64,000 bases of DNA from Bog-473 sp963850095 (GTDB lineage Bacteria > Actinomycetota > Acidimicrobiia > Acidimicrobiales > RAAP-2), in contig CAWKJX010000013.1 of assembly GCA_963850095.1 (NCBI GenBank), forward strand, positions 62,001-126,000, written 5' to 3'. The notes under the pieces are model-generated. The model did not search any database and had not been told where the DNA came from. It worked only from the letters and a program-made list of their open reading frames with translations. The translations under genes and the position numbers were made by a program. This document shows, one piece after another, positions 36,119-44,762 of this stretch. Position 1 is the first letter of the stretch. Each line of letters starts with the position of its first letter.

Positions 36119-37309
36119 CCCCGACAGCAGCCGTTCGTACAGCCCTTCGATCCGCCCAACCACCGCGGACGCGGTGAACGACTGGGCCCGTTCGAGCGCG
36201 GCCCGACCCATGGCCGCCGCCCGGCGGCGATCGGTGACGATCTCCAAGAGGGCCTCGGACAGTGCGAGCGGGTCGCCCGGCGCCACCAGGAGCCCCGTAA
36301 CGCCGTCGTCGACCAGGTCGACGATGCCGCCGCTGGCCGCGGCGACGACCGGCCGGCCGACCGCCATGGCCTCGAGCACCACGGTCGGGCAGCAATCGGG
36401 CACGATCGATGGCAGCACCACGACCGAGGCAGTGCGCATGAGATCGATCACCGAAGCATGGTCGAGCAGTCCCTTCAACTCGACCTGATCCGTGAGGTCG
36501 AGTGGCGTGTTCTCGAGCACCCGTCCGGCCAGGACGAGCCGGGGAAGACCACCGAGCCTGTGAGCGGCCAGAAGCACGTCAATGCCCTTGTCCCGACTCA
36601 GGTCACCGACGAATACGATCGGTCCCTCGGGATTCGGGGTTGCCTCCCTCTCGACCAGGGCGTCCGGGATGAAGTTGGGAATCACCTCGTAGGGACTACG
36701 TCCGGGCAGCTTCGTATTGACGGCGACGACTGAGCTCACGGGAATGAAGGCATCGATATGCCTGGTACGGGTGCGCCGCACCACAGCGTTGGCCACCGCC
36801 ACCCCCGGGCCCATGAGAGGGCCGTGCCACGAGGAGGCACAGCGGAGACATGCCATGGCCGATGGTCCTGAGCAGACCTCATCTCCACGCATGAATCTCT
36901 TGGTGGCGCAGATGTGGCTGTAGTCGTGCTGGGTCAGCACCACGGGCACACCGGAGCGTTCGGCGGGGCCGAGGGCCGAAGCAACACTCCAGTCGTGGGC
37001 GTGGATGATGTCGAAGCCCTCGGACGCGACCAGATCGCGGATCGCCCGCCGGAATCCGGGGTCTCCGACCGGCATGGCGTGCGGTCGCTCCGGGTCGCTG
37101 TAGAGCTTCGGCAGGCGCTGGGTCGTCGTGCGGACCCGGTGGACGGAGACGGCCCCGTCGAGGGTCGTTCCTGGGGAACCATCGTTGGCGATCGTCACGA
37201 CCGACACCTGATGGCCCCGGTCCGCCATGGCCAGGGCAAGGTTACGGACGTATTGCTCCTGCCCGCCCGCGACCGGCGGGTAGAACTGGCTGACCATGAG
37301 CACGCGCAT
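36101..37309 (-). CDS. Family 4 glycosyltransferase (GT-B)
   Basis: 402 residues with a GT-B fold: the N-terminal glycine-rich loop in Q-F-Y-P-P-V-A-G-G-Q-E, F-V-G-D-L-S-R-D-K-G at the start of the nucleotide-sugar domain, and the E-x7-E-like donor-site motif P-D-C-C-P-T-V-V-L-E-A-M-A. It transfers a sugar in polysaccharide assembly; donor unknown. ATG 37309. Convergent with and overlapping flippase 2. Confidence 0.9.
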   Translation of the reverse strand: MRVLMVSQFYPPVAGGQEQYVRNLALAMADRGHQVSVVTIANDGSPGTTLDGAVSVHRVRTTTQRLPKLYSDPERPHAMPVGDPGFRRAIRDLVASEGFDIIHAHDWSVASALGPAERSGVPVVLTQHDYSHICATKRFMRGDEVCSGPSAMACLRCASSWHGPLMGPGVAVANAVVRRTRTRHIDAFIPVSSVVAVNTKLPGRSPYEVIPNFIPDALVEREATPNPEGPIVFVGDLSRDKGIDVLLAAHRLGGLPRLVLAGRVLENTPLDLTDQVELKGLLDHASVIDLMRTASVVVLPSIVPDCCPTVVLEAMAVGRPVVAAASGGIVDLVDDGVTGLLVAPGDPLALSEALLEIVTDRRRAAAMGRAALERAQSFTASAVVGRIEGLYERLLSGLAPHT

Positions 37310-37484
37310 TCTGCAAGCAACCTAGATCCTCGGAGGCCCCGTCAGGCTCCCCGTCCTCCCCAGGGTAAGGTTCCGGAGTCGGGACGCGAGCGGGCGGGCG
37401 AAGTCCGAGATTCCAGTTGTGCGTCCATTGATCAATGAATGAGGGATGGTTCAACCCGGTGTCGCTTGCCGCCGAGAGTGGGTT

Positions 37485-38402
37485 ATGAGTCGTAGCGGGT
37501 CGATCATTCTGTGCTACCACCGTGTCGCAAATGGGGATGATGACCCGTTCCTGCTGTGCGTGACCCCGGAGAATTTCGCAGCGCACCTCGACGAGATCGT
37601 CCGGCATGGGGAGCCGTCGACCCTGGACGAGTTCGCCCTTCCGTCGCGTCGACCACGAGTGGTGGTGACCCTCGACGACGGGTACGCCGACAATCTCACG
37701 AACGCGTTGCCGATAGCGAAGGCCAAGGGGGTTCCCATCACGGTGTTCGTGACCAGCGGCGCCCTCGACGCAGAGCAGCCCTTCTGGTGGGATCGCCTGG
37801 GCACGCTTCTGGCCTCACGTCCGCCTGGGATCCGTGAGATCGATCTGCCGCTCGCCGAAGGAGCGGTCCGCATCGCACTCGGTTCGGCCAAGTCCAGTGG
37901 GGATCTCAACTCGGTTCGATGGCACCTCCTCCCGCTGCCGGTGGCGGAGGTGCACCGGGTACTCGATGCGGTCTCCGAGGAATGGGGAACTCCCGCTTCG
38001 CCACCACCTGGCGCCCGCACGCTGACCTCGTCCGAGCTGGTCGAGCTGGCTGCCTCCGATATGGTCACGATCGGGGCCCACACGGTGGATCACGTCCGAC
38101 TTCCCAACCTCCCGGCGCGGGAACAAGAAGAGAACATCTCCTCCTCGAAGGAGACACTGGAGCGATTGACCGGTCGGCCGGTGACGCATTTCGCCTACCC
38201 ATTCGGGGGAACCGACAGCTTCAACGAGCATTCGGTCGACGCTGTCCGTTCCAGCGGGTTCACCACGGCCTGTACCACCCGTCCGGCCAACGCCCGATCC
38301 ACTTCGAACCCCTTTCTCCTGCCGCGCCGCATGGTCATGAACTGGAGCCGCCCGCGCTTCAGGTTGGGCTGGGAGCGCTGGAAACTCGTCACCGGGCGCT
38401 GA
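37485..38402 (+). CDS. Polysaccharide deacetylase (NodB homology)
   Basis: 305 residues. NodB motifs are present: the metal-binding pair T-L-D-D-G-Y, the H-T-V-D-H zinc histidines and F-A-Y-P-F-G. The N-terminal I-I-L-C-Y-H-R-V is the usual opening of this family. No signal peptide is visible with ATG 37485, so it may act on cytoplasmic or lipid-linked intermediates; an in-frame ATG at 37446 adds no signal sequence. It removes N- or O-acetyl groups from a glycan. Confidence 0.87.
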   Translation: MSRSGSIILCYHRVANGDDDPFLLCVTPENFAAHLDEIVRHGEPSTLDEFALPSRRPRVVVTLDDGYADNLTNALPIAKAKGVPITVFVTSGALDAEQPFWWDRLGTLLASRPPGIREIDLPLAEGAVRIALGSAKSSGDLNSVRWHLLPLPVAEVHRVLDAVSEEWGTPASPPPGARTLTSSELVELAASDMVTIGAHTVDHVRLPNLPAREQEENISSSKETLERLTGRPVTHFAYPFGGTDSFNEHSVDAVRSSGFTTACTTRPANARSTSNPFLLPRRMVMNWSRPRFRLGWERWKLVTGR

Positions 38403-38427
38403 TCCCAGACCGCCGCTGCAGCGATCG

Positions 38428-39538
38428 ATGAGCATGGTCCGCGTCGCCATGGTGAGCACCCGTTACCCGCCGCTCCTGGGTGGGGTGGAGACGCACGTGC
38501 ACGAGGTAGCCCGGAGGTTGGCCACCCGAGACCTCGACGTGACGGTCCTGACCGCTGACCTCACCGGCGAGCTGCCATCGACGGTGCGCGACGGCAACCT
38601 GACCGTTCGACGGTTCGGCGCCTGGCCCAAGCACAGCGACCTCTACATTTCGCCGGCTCTCGTCCGACACGTCAGTGGCGGAGGCTACGACCTCGTTCAC
38701 GTCCAGGGGGCGAACACCTTCTTGCCCCCGGCCGTGCTCATGGCTGCGCAACGATCCGGTGTTCCCACCGTCGCCACCTTCCATACAGGAGGGCATTCGA
38801 GTCCGGTGCGGACGATGATCAGAGGCGCGCAATGGCGCGCGCTGCGGCCTCTGCTGCGCAAGGCGAAGGGGCTGGTCGCAGTCTGTCAGTTCGAGGTAGA
38901 CGTATTCTCTCGACGACTGGGAATAGAGCCCTCGCGGATCACGCTCATCCGGAATGGCGCGGAGCCACTTCCGGTGGGAACGTCACCGCCGGACGATCAC
39001 GGGTTCTCCCTTGGTGTGTTCGGTGGCCCGACTCGAGCGCTACAAGGGACATCATCGCTTGATCGCGGCAATGCCCACCTTGCTCGAGCTGGCCCCCGAC
39101 GCCCGCCTGGCCGTCATCGGCCGGGGTAGCTATGAACAGCACCTGCGCCGCCTCGCCACCGAACTGGGGGTCGGACACGCCGTGTCGTTCGTCTCGTTCG
39201 ATGCGAGCGAGCGGGAAGCACTTGGCACACTGCTGCGATCGAGCGACGTAATGGCGCTCATGAGCGACTATGAAGCGAACCCGGTCGCCGTGATGGAGGC
39301 GTTGGCCCTCGGTCGGAAAGTCGTCGTGGCCGACACGTCCGGATTGTCGGAGCTCGCCGCGGAGGGGCTTGCGACAGCCGTTGCACCGGACATCGCTCCG
39401 GGGGAACTGGCGCGGGTGCTCGTCGGGGTCGCCGCCGCGCCCGAGTCACCGCCGGTGAACCTGCCGAATTGGGATGACTGCACAGCCCGGTTACTCGGGC
39501 TGTACGAGGAGATCCTCTCGTCACGCCGAGCCGGCTGA
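38428..39538 (+). CDS. Family 4 glycosyltransferase, frameshifted
   Basis: The first frame starts at ATG 38428 with S-T-R-Y-P-P-L-L-G-G-V-E-T-H-V-H-E-V, the acceptor domain of a GT4 enzyme, and runs to V-G-T-S-P-P-D-D-H. One extra base near 39000 shifts the frame into the donor domain (V-C-S-V-A-R-L-E-R-Y-K-G ... S-D-Y-E-A-N-P-V-A-V-M-E-A-L-A-L-G). Corrected length is about 370 residues. All donor-site motifs are intact, so the indel is likely technical or very recent. Confidence 0.8.
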
Positions 39539-39904
39539 CTGCCGTGGCGCCATGGCACGTTGCGTTCCGGAGACACAACCCTGTGGACCATTGTGCGTCT
39601 GTTGAGCCGGCACGTCGTCGGAGCCGGCCGCGCCCGGTCCGGGTGGGATCGGGTGCACGCAGCGACACGCCCGGTAGGTTTCGGGGACCGTCCGTTTGCA
39701 GCCGGCGACCTGCCTGGCCGACGAGCGCGCTTCCCATGACCTCGCTTCACCCCTGTCGTAGACTGTCGCTCGAGCGAGGCGGTCAATGCGTTGATTGGAA
39801 AACCGGTGGTCACCAGAAGGCAGGCTCGCACGTGGTGATTCCGCCGTCACGCAGCTCCGGAGGACGCTTCTCGGTCGCTCCCGGTCGGGCAAGAAGCCTG
39901 GACG
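39539..39904. other. Intergenic region between glycosyltransferase genes
   Basis: 366 bases with no credible gene. A weak promoter candidate is TAGACT near 39760 with ATGACC 17 bases upstream, but no other support. Confidence 0.3.
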
Positions 39905-40936
39905 GTGTCCGTCGTCATCTGCGCGTACACGGAGGATCGCTGGTCCCTCCTGCTGCGCTCCGTAGCATCGGTGCAGGCCCAGAGCCGGGCCCCGGTGGAG
40001 ATCATCGTCTGCCTCGATCACAACGAGGAACTTTTCGAGCGCTGCCGCAGCCAATGGGCCGGCCAGGCGGACCATCTTTCACCGGTCCCGGTGCGCGTCG
40101 TCGCCAACAAGTACGGGGGTCGTCTCGGTTCAGCCCGGAACACGGCAGCGGAAATCGCCCGAGGCGACATCGTGGCTTTCCTGGACGACGATGCCTGCGC
40201 CGATCCCACGTGGCTCGAGCGGCTCATTCCTCCCTACGACGATCCGTCGGTCGTTGCGGTCGGAGGTGCCCCCCGGCCGGAGTTCGAGCACTCCCGGCCT
40301 GCGTGGTTTCCTTTCGAGTTCGATTGGGTGTTCGGTTGCGCCTACGTCGGTCTTCCGGAAAAGCAGGCCGCGGTTCTCCGGCTGATCGGAGCCAACATGT
40401 CGGTCCGGCGAGCCGCCCTCAGAGAAATCAGGGGTTTCCACTCCGACAACCACGACGACATGGACATGTGCCACCGCTTGAAGCATGCCCGTCCTTCGGA
40501 TCAGCTCGTCTACGAACCGGCGGCGCAGGTACAGCACTTCGTTCCCGCCGCGCGCACGACGTGGGCCTACTTCTGGCGACGCTGCTTCTTCGTCAACAAG
40601 GGAAAGGTCGAGGCCCTTCGTCAGATGGAAGAGGCGGGCAACCTGTCGGCCGACGTCAGTTTCGTGGGCCGGGCGCTCTCCCGCGGCGTGTTGAAGGGGC
40701 TGCGCCAGGCGCTGCGGGGAGATAGGTGGGGAGCGGCGCGGGCCGGCGCCATCGTCGCCGGCGTCGTCCTGGCTGGGAGCGGTCATGTCGCCGGGACGTG
40801 GCGGTGGCATCGGACGAGGGGTGGACGGCCGCTCGGAGGCCCCTTGACCGCGGGGATGTCCGTTGACGACCAACCCCCGGAGGAGCAATATCGGGAACCT
40901 GGCCAGGGGAGAGAAGCATGGTTTCAGAGCCAGTAG
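39905..40936 (+). CDS. Family 2 glycosyltransferase
   Basis: 343 residues with V-S-V-V-I-C-A-Y-T-E-D-R-W at the start of a GT-A domain, the metal-binding F-L-D-D-D-A motif and N-M-S-V-R-R in the acceptor half. Around residue 187 there is D-D-M-D-M-C-H-R, where GT2 enzymes usually have the catalytic E/D-D-x-D. A weak C-terminal hydrophobic segment (V-A-G-V-V-L-A-G) may contact the membrane. GTG start. Its end overlaps the next gene by 19 bases. Confidence 0.87.
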   Translation: MSVVICAYTEDRWSLLLRSVASVQAQSRAPVEIIVCLDHNEELFERCRSQWAGQADHLSPVPVRVVANKYGGRLGSARNTAAEIARGDIVAFLDDDACADPTWLERLIPPYDDPSVVAVGGAPRPEFEHSRPAWFPFEFDWVFGCAYVGLPEKQAAVLRLIGANMSVRRAALREIRGFHSDNHDDMDMCHRLKHARPSDQLVYEPAAQVQHFVPAARTTWAYFWRRCFFVNKGKVEALRQMEEAGNLSADVSFVGRALSRGVLKGLRQALRGDRWGAARAGAIVAGVVLAGSGHVAGTWRWHRTRGGRPLGGPLTAGMSVDDQPPEEQYREPGQGREAWFQSQ

Positions 40937-41793
40937 AGCTGGGACTTCCTTCCGTAGCGGAAATTCCGCTCTTCGGATATCCCGACCGACCCGTTCAGTT
41001 CGTCCATGACAAGCACCTCGACGAGCGTTTGAGGCCGTCGGCCATCGCGGATTTGGCGGACGCGCTGCCGTCCAACGAGGTGGCGTTTGAGACTGCCGTC
41101 AAGCCCTTGGTCGTCCCGGGCGAGGGAGCACCGAGAGGGCTCCTGGAACGACCGGGTGACGTGATTCGCAACTTGGACGACGCCGAGGCCTGGCTGGCCC
41201 TCCTCAATGCCGAGCGGGACCCCGACATTGCTGATGTCATGATGAGCGTGCTCGACGAGCTTCAGCCGGCGATCCTCCCGGCGCAGGGGAAAATGCGCAA
41301 TCGCGGGGCCTACTTCTTCGTCGCCTCCCCGAATTCCGTGACGCCCGTCCACTTCGACATCGAGTTCAGCTTGTTGCTGCAATTGCAGGGCACCAAGACC
41401 ATCAGCTTCGGGCATTGGCAGAACGATGCAGTCCGGCGCCATGAGGTGAACCGGTACTGGGAGGGCTCCCATGGGCGGGTCGAGTTGATGCCCGAGGAGA
41501 TGGTCTCCTTCCGTCTTTCGCCGGGGCAGGGGGTGTACATCCCGCCCTGCACGCCCCACTGGGTGCGGAACGGGCCCAACTCGGCCATGTCGGTGACGCT
41601 CGCTTTTCATACCGCGGCCTCGACGCGCGAACGGCGCGTCGAGGACTTCAATTCGCTGGCCCGGCGGGTGCATCTCAGCCCGCGCGAACCTGGGCGTTCT
41701 GCCGCTGCCGATACGGCGAAGATCGGCGCCATGGCATTCGTTGCCGCGGGAAGAAAGGTCCGCGGTGCCCCCCGGGCCCTCGGCGCCAAGTGA
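40918..41793 (+). CDS. Cupin-like / JmjC-type dioxygenase family protein
   Basis: 291 residues. The core has the iron-binding H-x-D in T-P-V-H-F-D, a following L-L-L-Q-L-Q-G-T-K-T-I strand and the distal histidine in P-P-C-T-P-H-W-V. This is the cupin_8/JmjC 2-oxoglutarate oxygenase pattern, with the co-substrate lysine in the Q-G-T-K position. Such enzymes hydroxylate proteins or small molecules. It is coupled to the upstream glycosyltransferase by a 19-base overlap, suggesting a role in modifying the same product. Confidence 0.8.
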   Translation: MVSEPVELGLPSVAEIPLFGYPDRPVQFVHDKHLDERLRPSAIADLADALPSNEVAFETAVKPLVVPGEGAPRGLLERPGDVIRNLDDAEAWLALLNAERDPDIADVMMSVLDELQPAILPAQGKMRNRGAYFFVASPNSVTPVHFDIEFSLLLQLQGTKTISFGHWQNDAVRRHEVNRYWEGSHGRVELMPEEMVSFRLSPGQGVYIPPCTPHWVRNGPNSAMSVTLAFHTAASTRERRVEDFNSLARRVHLSPREPGRSAAADTAKIGAMAFVAAGRKVRGAPRALGAK

Positions 41794-41822
41794 CCAGGGT
41801 GACCGCGTTCTTGCCGTCATCC

Positions 41823-41840
41823 GCCGGGCGGCCTCCCGGC
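41823..41840. terminator. Weak hairpin between convergent genes
   Basis: GCCGGG and CCCGGC arms with a six-base loop in the 88-base gap between the cupin gene and the convergent GH16 gene. Confidence 0.3.
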
Positions 41841-41881
41841 TCGGCCGCTCGGCAGTCTGAGGGCTCGGTGACGGATCGGCG

Positions 41882-43646
41882 TCAGGGGTAGCGATACGCC
41901 TGTACCTCGGCGATGTCCATGGAGGCCGTGGGAGTGCTGCTGCTCGTCTGCGTGTGCCACGCGGAGGTGGCTGATGTGGCCACCTCGAGTTCGAGGATGA
42001 TTTCGTAGGGCTCGGCAGTTATGGTGACGCCGCTCGACGCCGTTACCTGCCATACCTCAGTCCCGTCGAAGTAGGCGGTGACCGACTGGCCCGGGATGTA
42101 CTGGAACCCGTAGATGTTGTAGCCGGCCGTCACATCGGCGCCCACGCCATAGGCCCTCTGTTGCTGACCTTGGTTGGCGAAGTAGTCGGAGTGCATGATT
42201 TCGTTCGGATTCGACCCGAGCCAACCACCTTCATAGCCGTCGAACTCGTTGAAAGGTGTCCCGGCCGTCGGCGGCAGGAACCAGATCGCGGGCCACAGGC
42301 CCGACGACTGGGTGGGCATCTTCGCCTGCACCTGCACGAACCAGCCCGTCGCGGGCAGGGTGAATTTTCCTTCCGTGGTGACCGTGCCGCTGATCCACGG
42401 ATAGGTGCCGGCGTACTGGTTGGTGTTGGGCGTGGCCGTAAGGGTCAACCCGTTGTCGACACTGACCTGGTACGGCGAGAACATGGCCGCCTCGTTGACA
42501 TTGGGTGTGTTCGGTCCGCTGTAGGGAGCGGCGATGGCGCCGTGGTTGTTCCAAATCACCCCGCCCGCCCCCAGCTGCGTGTTCCAGTAGGCCGTGTCGA
42601 GGCTGGTACCGCTGAACCGGTCGTCGAGGATCAGGTCCTGATCGGTGTACCCGGGCGGCGACGGAATCCCCCCTCCGGTGGCCACCACCCAGTAGCCCTT
42701 CCCATCCGACGTGGCGGCCATCCCCACGGCGGGCTCGACCAGGGACTGCCCGCCGGTGGAGCCGTAGAAGCCGGCATCCCCGTAAGTGAAGATGCCCCCG
42801 TCGGCTGCGACCAGCCAGTAGCCCCCGCCGTCGGGGGTGGCGGCCATGCCGACGACGGGCTTGTCCAAGCGCAGGCTCCCCGACGAGCCCCAGAAGGTGG
42901 CGTCGCCGAAGGCGAAGATGCCCCCGTCGGACGCGACCAGCCAGTAACCGTTGCCGTCGTGGGTGGCCGCCATCCCGGCGACCGGTTGGTTCAACCTGAG
43001 GCCCCCGGTCGAGCCCCGGAAGGTGGCGTCGCCGAAGGCGAAGATGCCCCCGTCGGACGCGACAAGCCAGTAACCCTTGCCGTCAGGGGTGGCCGCCATT
43101 CCCACGACCGGTCGGTTGAGCCTGAGGCCTCCGGTCGAGCCCCAGAAGGTGGCGTCCCCGTAGCTGAAGATGCCCCCGTCGGACGCGACGAGCCAGTAAC
43201 CCTTGCCGTCAGGGGTGGCCGCCATCCCCACGATCGGCTCGGTTCAGCCGGAGCCCCCCCGACGAGCCCCAGAAGGTGGCGTCCCCGTAGCTGAAGATGC
43301 CCCCGTCGGACGCGACCAACCAGTAGCCGCCGCCGTCGGGAGTGGATGCCATCCCGACGATCGGTCGGTTCAGGGCCAGGCCACCAACCGAGCCGTTGTA
43401 GGCGGCGTCCCCGTAGGTGTAGAGAGCGCCGCCGGAGTTCACGACTGCGGACGCGTGCGCCGTAGCCAGAAGAGGGAAGAGGAAGGACAGCGCGAGAGCG
43501 GTCGCCACGGCTCCCCGGAATCGACCACCCTCCGTCCTCGACGTCGCACTTACCGGCGAAACGGCACGTAGCGCCGGAGGGGCATGGCGACACCTTAGGC
43601 ACCAGCAACGAGCGGACTCCGGCCACCTCGGCGAGCATTGCCACAA
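41882..43646 (-). CDS. Secreted six-repeat (beta-propeller-like) protein with C-terminal GH16 domain, frameshifted
   Basis: Signal peptide near A-L-S-F-L-F-P-L-L-A-T-A-H-A-S-A, six 42-residue repeats (G-x-G-Y-W-L-V-A-S-D-G-G-I-F-x-x-G-D-A), then a GH16 domain starting at D-D-R-F-S-G-T-S with catalytic N-E-F-D-G-Y-E. The first repeat lacks the G-Y-W strand while an extra G-Y-W-V-V-A segment follows the sixth, the arrangement expected for velcro closure of a propeller. One extra G near 43240 breaks the frame in repeat 2/3. Start uncertain: ATG 43646 or an internal GTG just before the signal peptide. GH16 enzymes cut beta-glucans and similar glycans outside the cell. Confidence 0.8.
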
Positions 43647-43682
43647 CTGAGCGGGTCCCTGTGGACTGCCTGAATGGCGGGC

Positions 43683-44609
43683 CTAGCGATTGGCGTACGC
43701 CTGCACCTCGGCCACCTTCATTGATGCGGAGGGTGTTGCCGATGTCGCCACCGTGTGGTGGGCGATCTGCGCGGTGGCCACCTGCAGCTCGAGCATGATC
43801 TCGTACGGCTCGGGCGTGATGGTGATGCCGTTCGACGCCGTCACCTGCCAGACCCGGCGCCCGTCGAAGTACGCGGTGACCGACCGGCCCGGAACGAAGC
43901 GGAATCCGTAGACGTGGTAACGGGCCGTGACGTCGGCGCGGACGCTGTAGGCGTTCTGCTGTTGCCCTTCGGAGGAGAAGTAGTCCGAGTGCATGACGTC
44001 GTTGGGGTTGGGGTTCCCGAAAAATCCGAGGAAGCCGCCCTCGTAGCCGTCGAGCTCGTTGTAGGGCGTCCCCCCGGTCGGCGGGAGGAACCAGATGGCG
44101 GGCCACATGCCCAGTGCCTGGTTCGGCATTTTCGCCTTCACCTGCACGTACCACCCGCCGGTCGGCAGGGTGAACTTCCCTTCCGTGGTCACGACACCGC
44201 TGAGCCAGGGAAAGGTATTGGCGAACTGAGTGCTGTTGCGCGTCGCGGTGAGGGTGAGCCCGTTGTTCACGTGGACCTGGGATGGCCCGAACATCGCCGC
44301 CTCATTGGTGATGGGAGTGTTGGGCCCGGAATAGGGGTAGGGCAGGAAGCCGTGATCGTCCCACCTGGTCCCGCTGGCCCCCAGGTAGGCGTTCCAGTTC
44401 GAGCCGGCGAGGCTGGTGCCGGTGAACCGGTCGTCGAAGATGAGCTGTTTCTGTGAGTAGCCGGCGGGCGCCGCGATCCGGCCGGACGAGACGGCCGCGG
44501 CGTCGTTCCCGCCCGACGTCACCACGGGGAGGACGCACGAGAAGACGATGACGATCGTCACCAGACGGGCGGCTGATCGATACCGCAGCCCGCGTGCCGG
44601 GGCGGTCAA
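43683..44609 (-). CDS. Secreted GH16 family glycosidase
   Basis: 308 residues: signal peptide (R-L-V-T-I-V-I-V-F-S-C-V-L-P-V-V) and a single GH16 jelly-roll domain with catalytic E185-L-D187-G-Y-E190 in the family E-x-D-x-x-E pattern. It probably hydrolyses or transglycosylates a beta-1,3/1,4-glucan or galactan. No propeller or linker, unlike its neighbours. Starts at ATG 44609, 36 bases upstream of the GH16-propeller gene at 41882-43646 in transcription order. Confidence 0.9.
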   Translation of the reverse strand: MTAPARGLRYRSAARLVTIVIVFSCVLPVVTSGGNDAAAVSSGRIAAPAGYSQKQLIFDDRFTGTSLAGSNWNAYLGASGTRWDDHGFLPYPYSGPNTPITNEAAMFGPSQVHVNNGLTLTATRNSTQFANTFPWLSGVVTTEGKFTLPTGGWYVQVKAKMPNQALGMWPAIWFLPPTGGTPYNELDGYEGGFLGFFGNPNPNDVMHSDYFSSEGQQQNAYSVRADVTARYHVYGFRFVPGRSVTAYFDGRRVWQVTASNGITITPEPYEIMLELQVATAQIAHHTVATSATPSASMKVAEVQAYANR

Positions 44610-44762
44610 CGCTCCTCGCGCCTGTGAGTTCGCCGGTCTGGCACGACGCCAACTCTAGGTGCCTCTCCTCGCCATTTTCGGGCGCCCGGGGATCGGTCTC
44701 CGGACGCGAGCCAGCCGCGGCGTCGAGCGCCGCGGCTGGCTGGGTGACAGGGCTACTGAGGC

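Noticed and set aside
39544..40725. 393-codon plus-strand frame in the glycosyltransferase region
   Set aside because: It overlaps the well-supported GT2 gene in another frame and is Arg/Pro/Gly-rich without any motif.
42680..43430. 126-bp periodic repeats considered as a non-coding satellite
   Set aside because: They encode conserved protein repeats with synonymous variation, so selection is on the protein.
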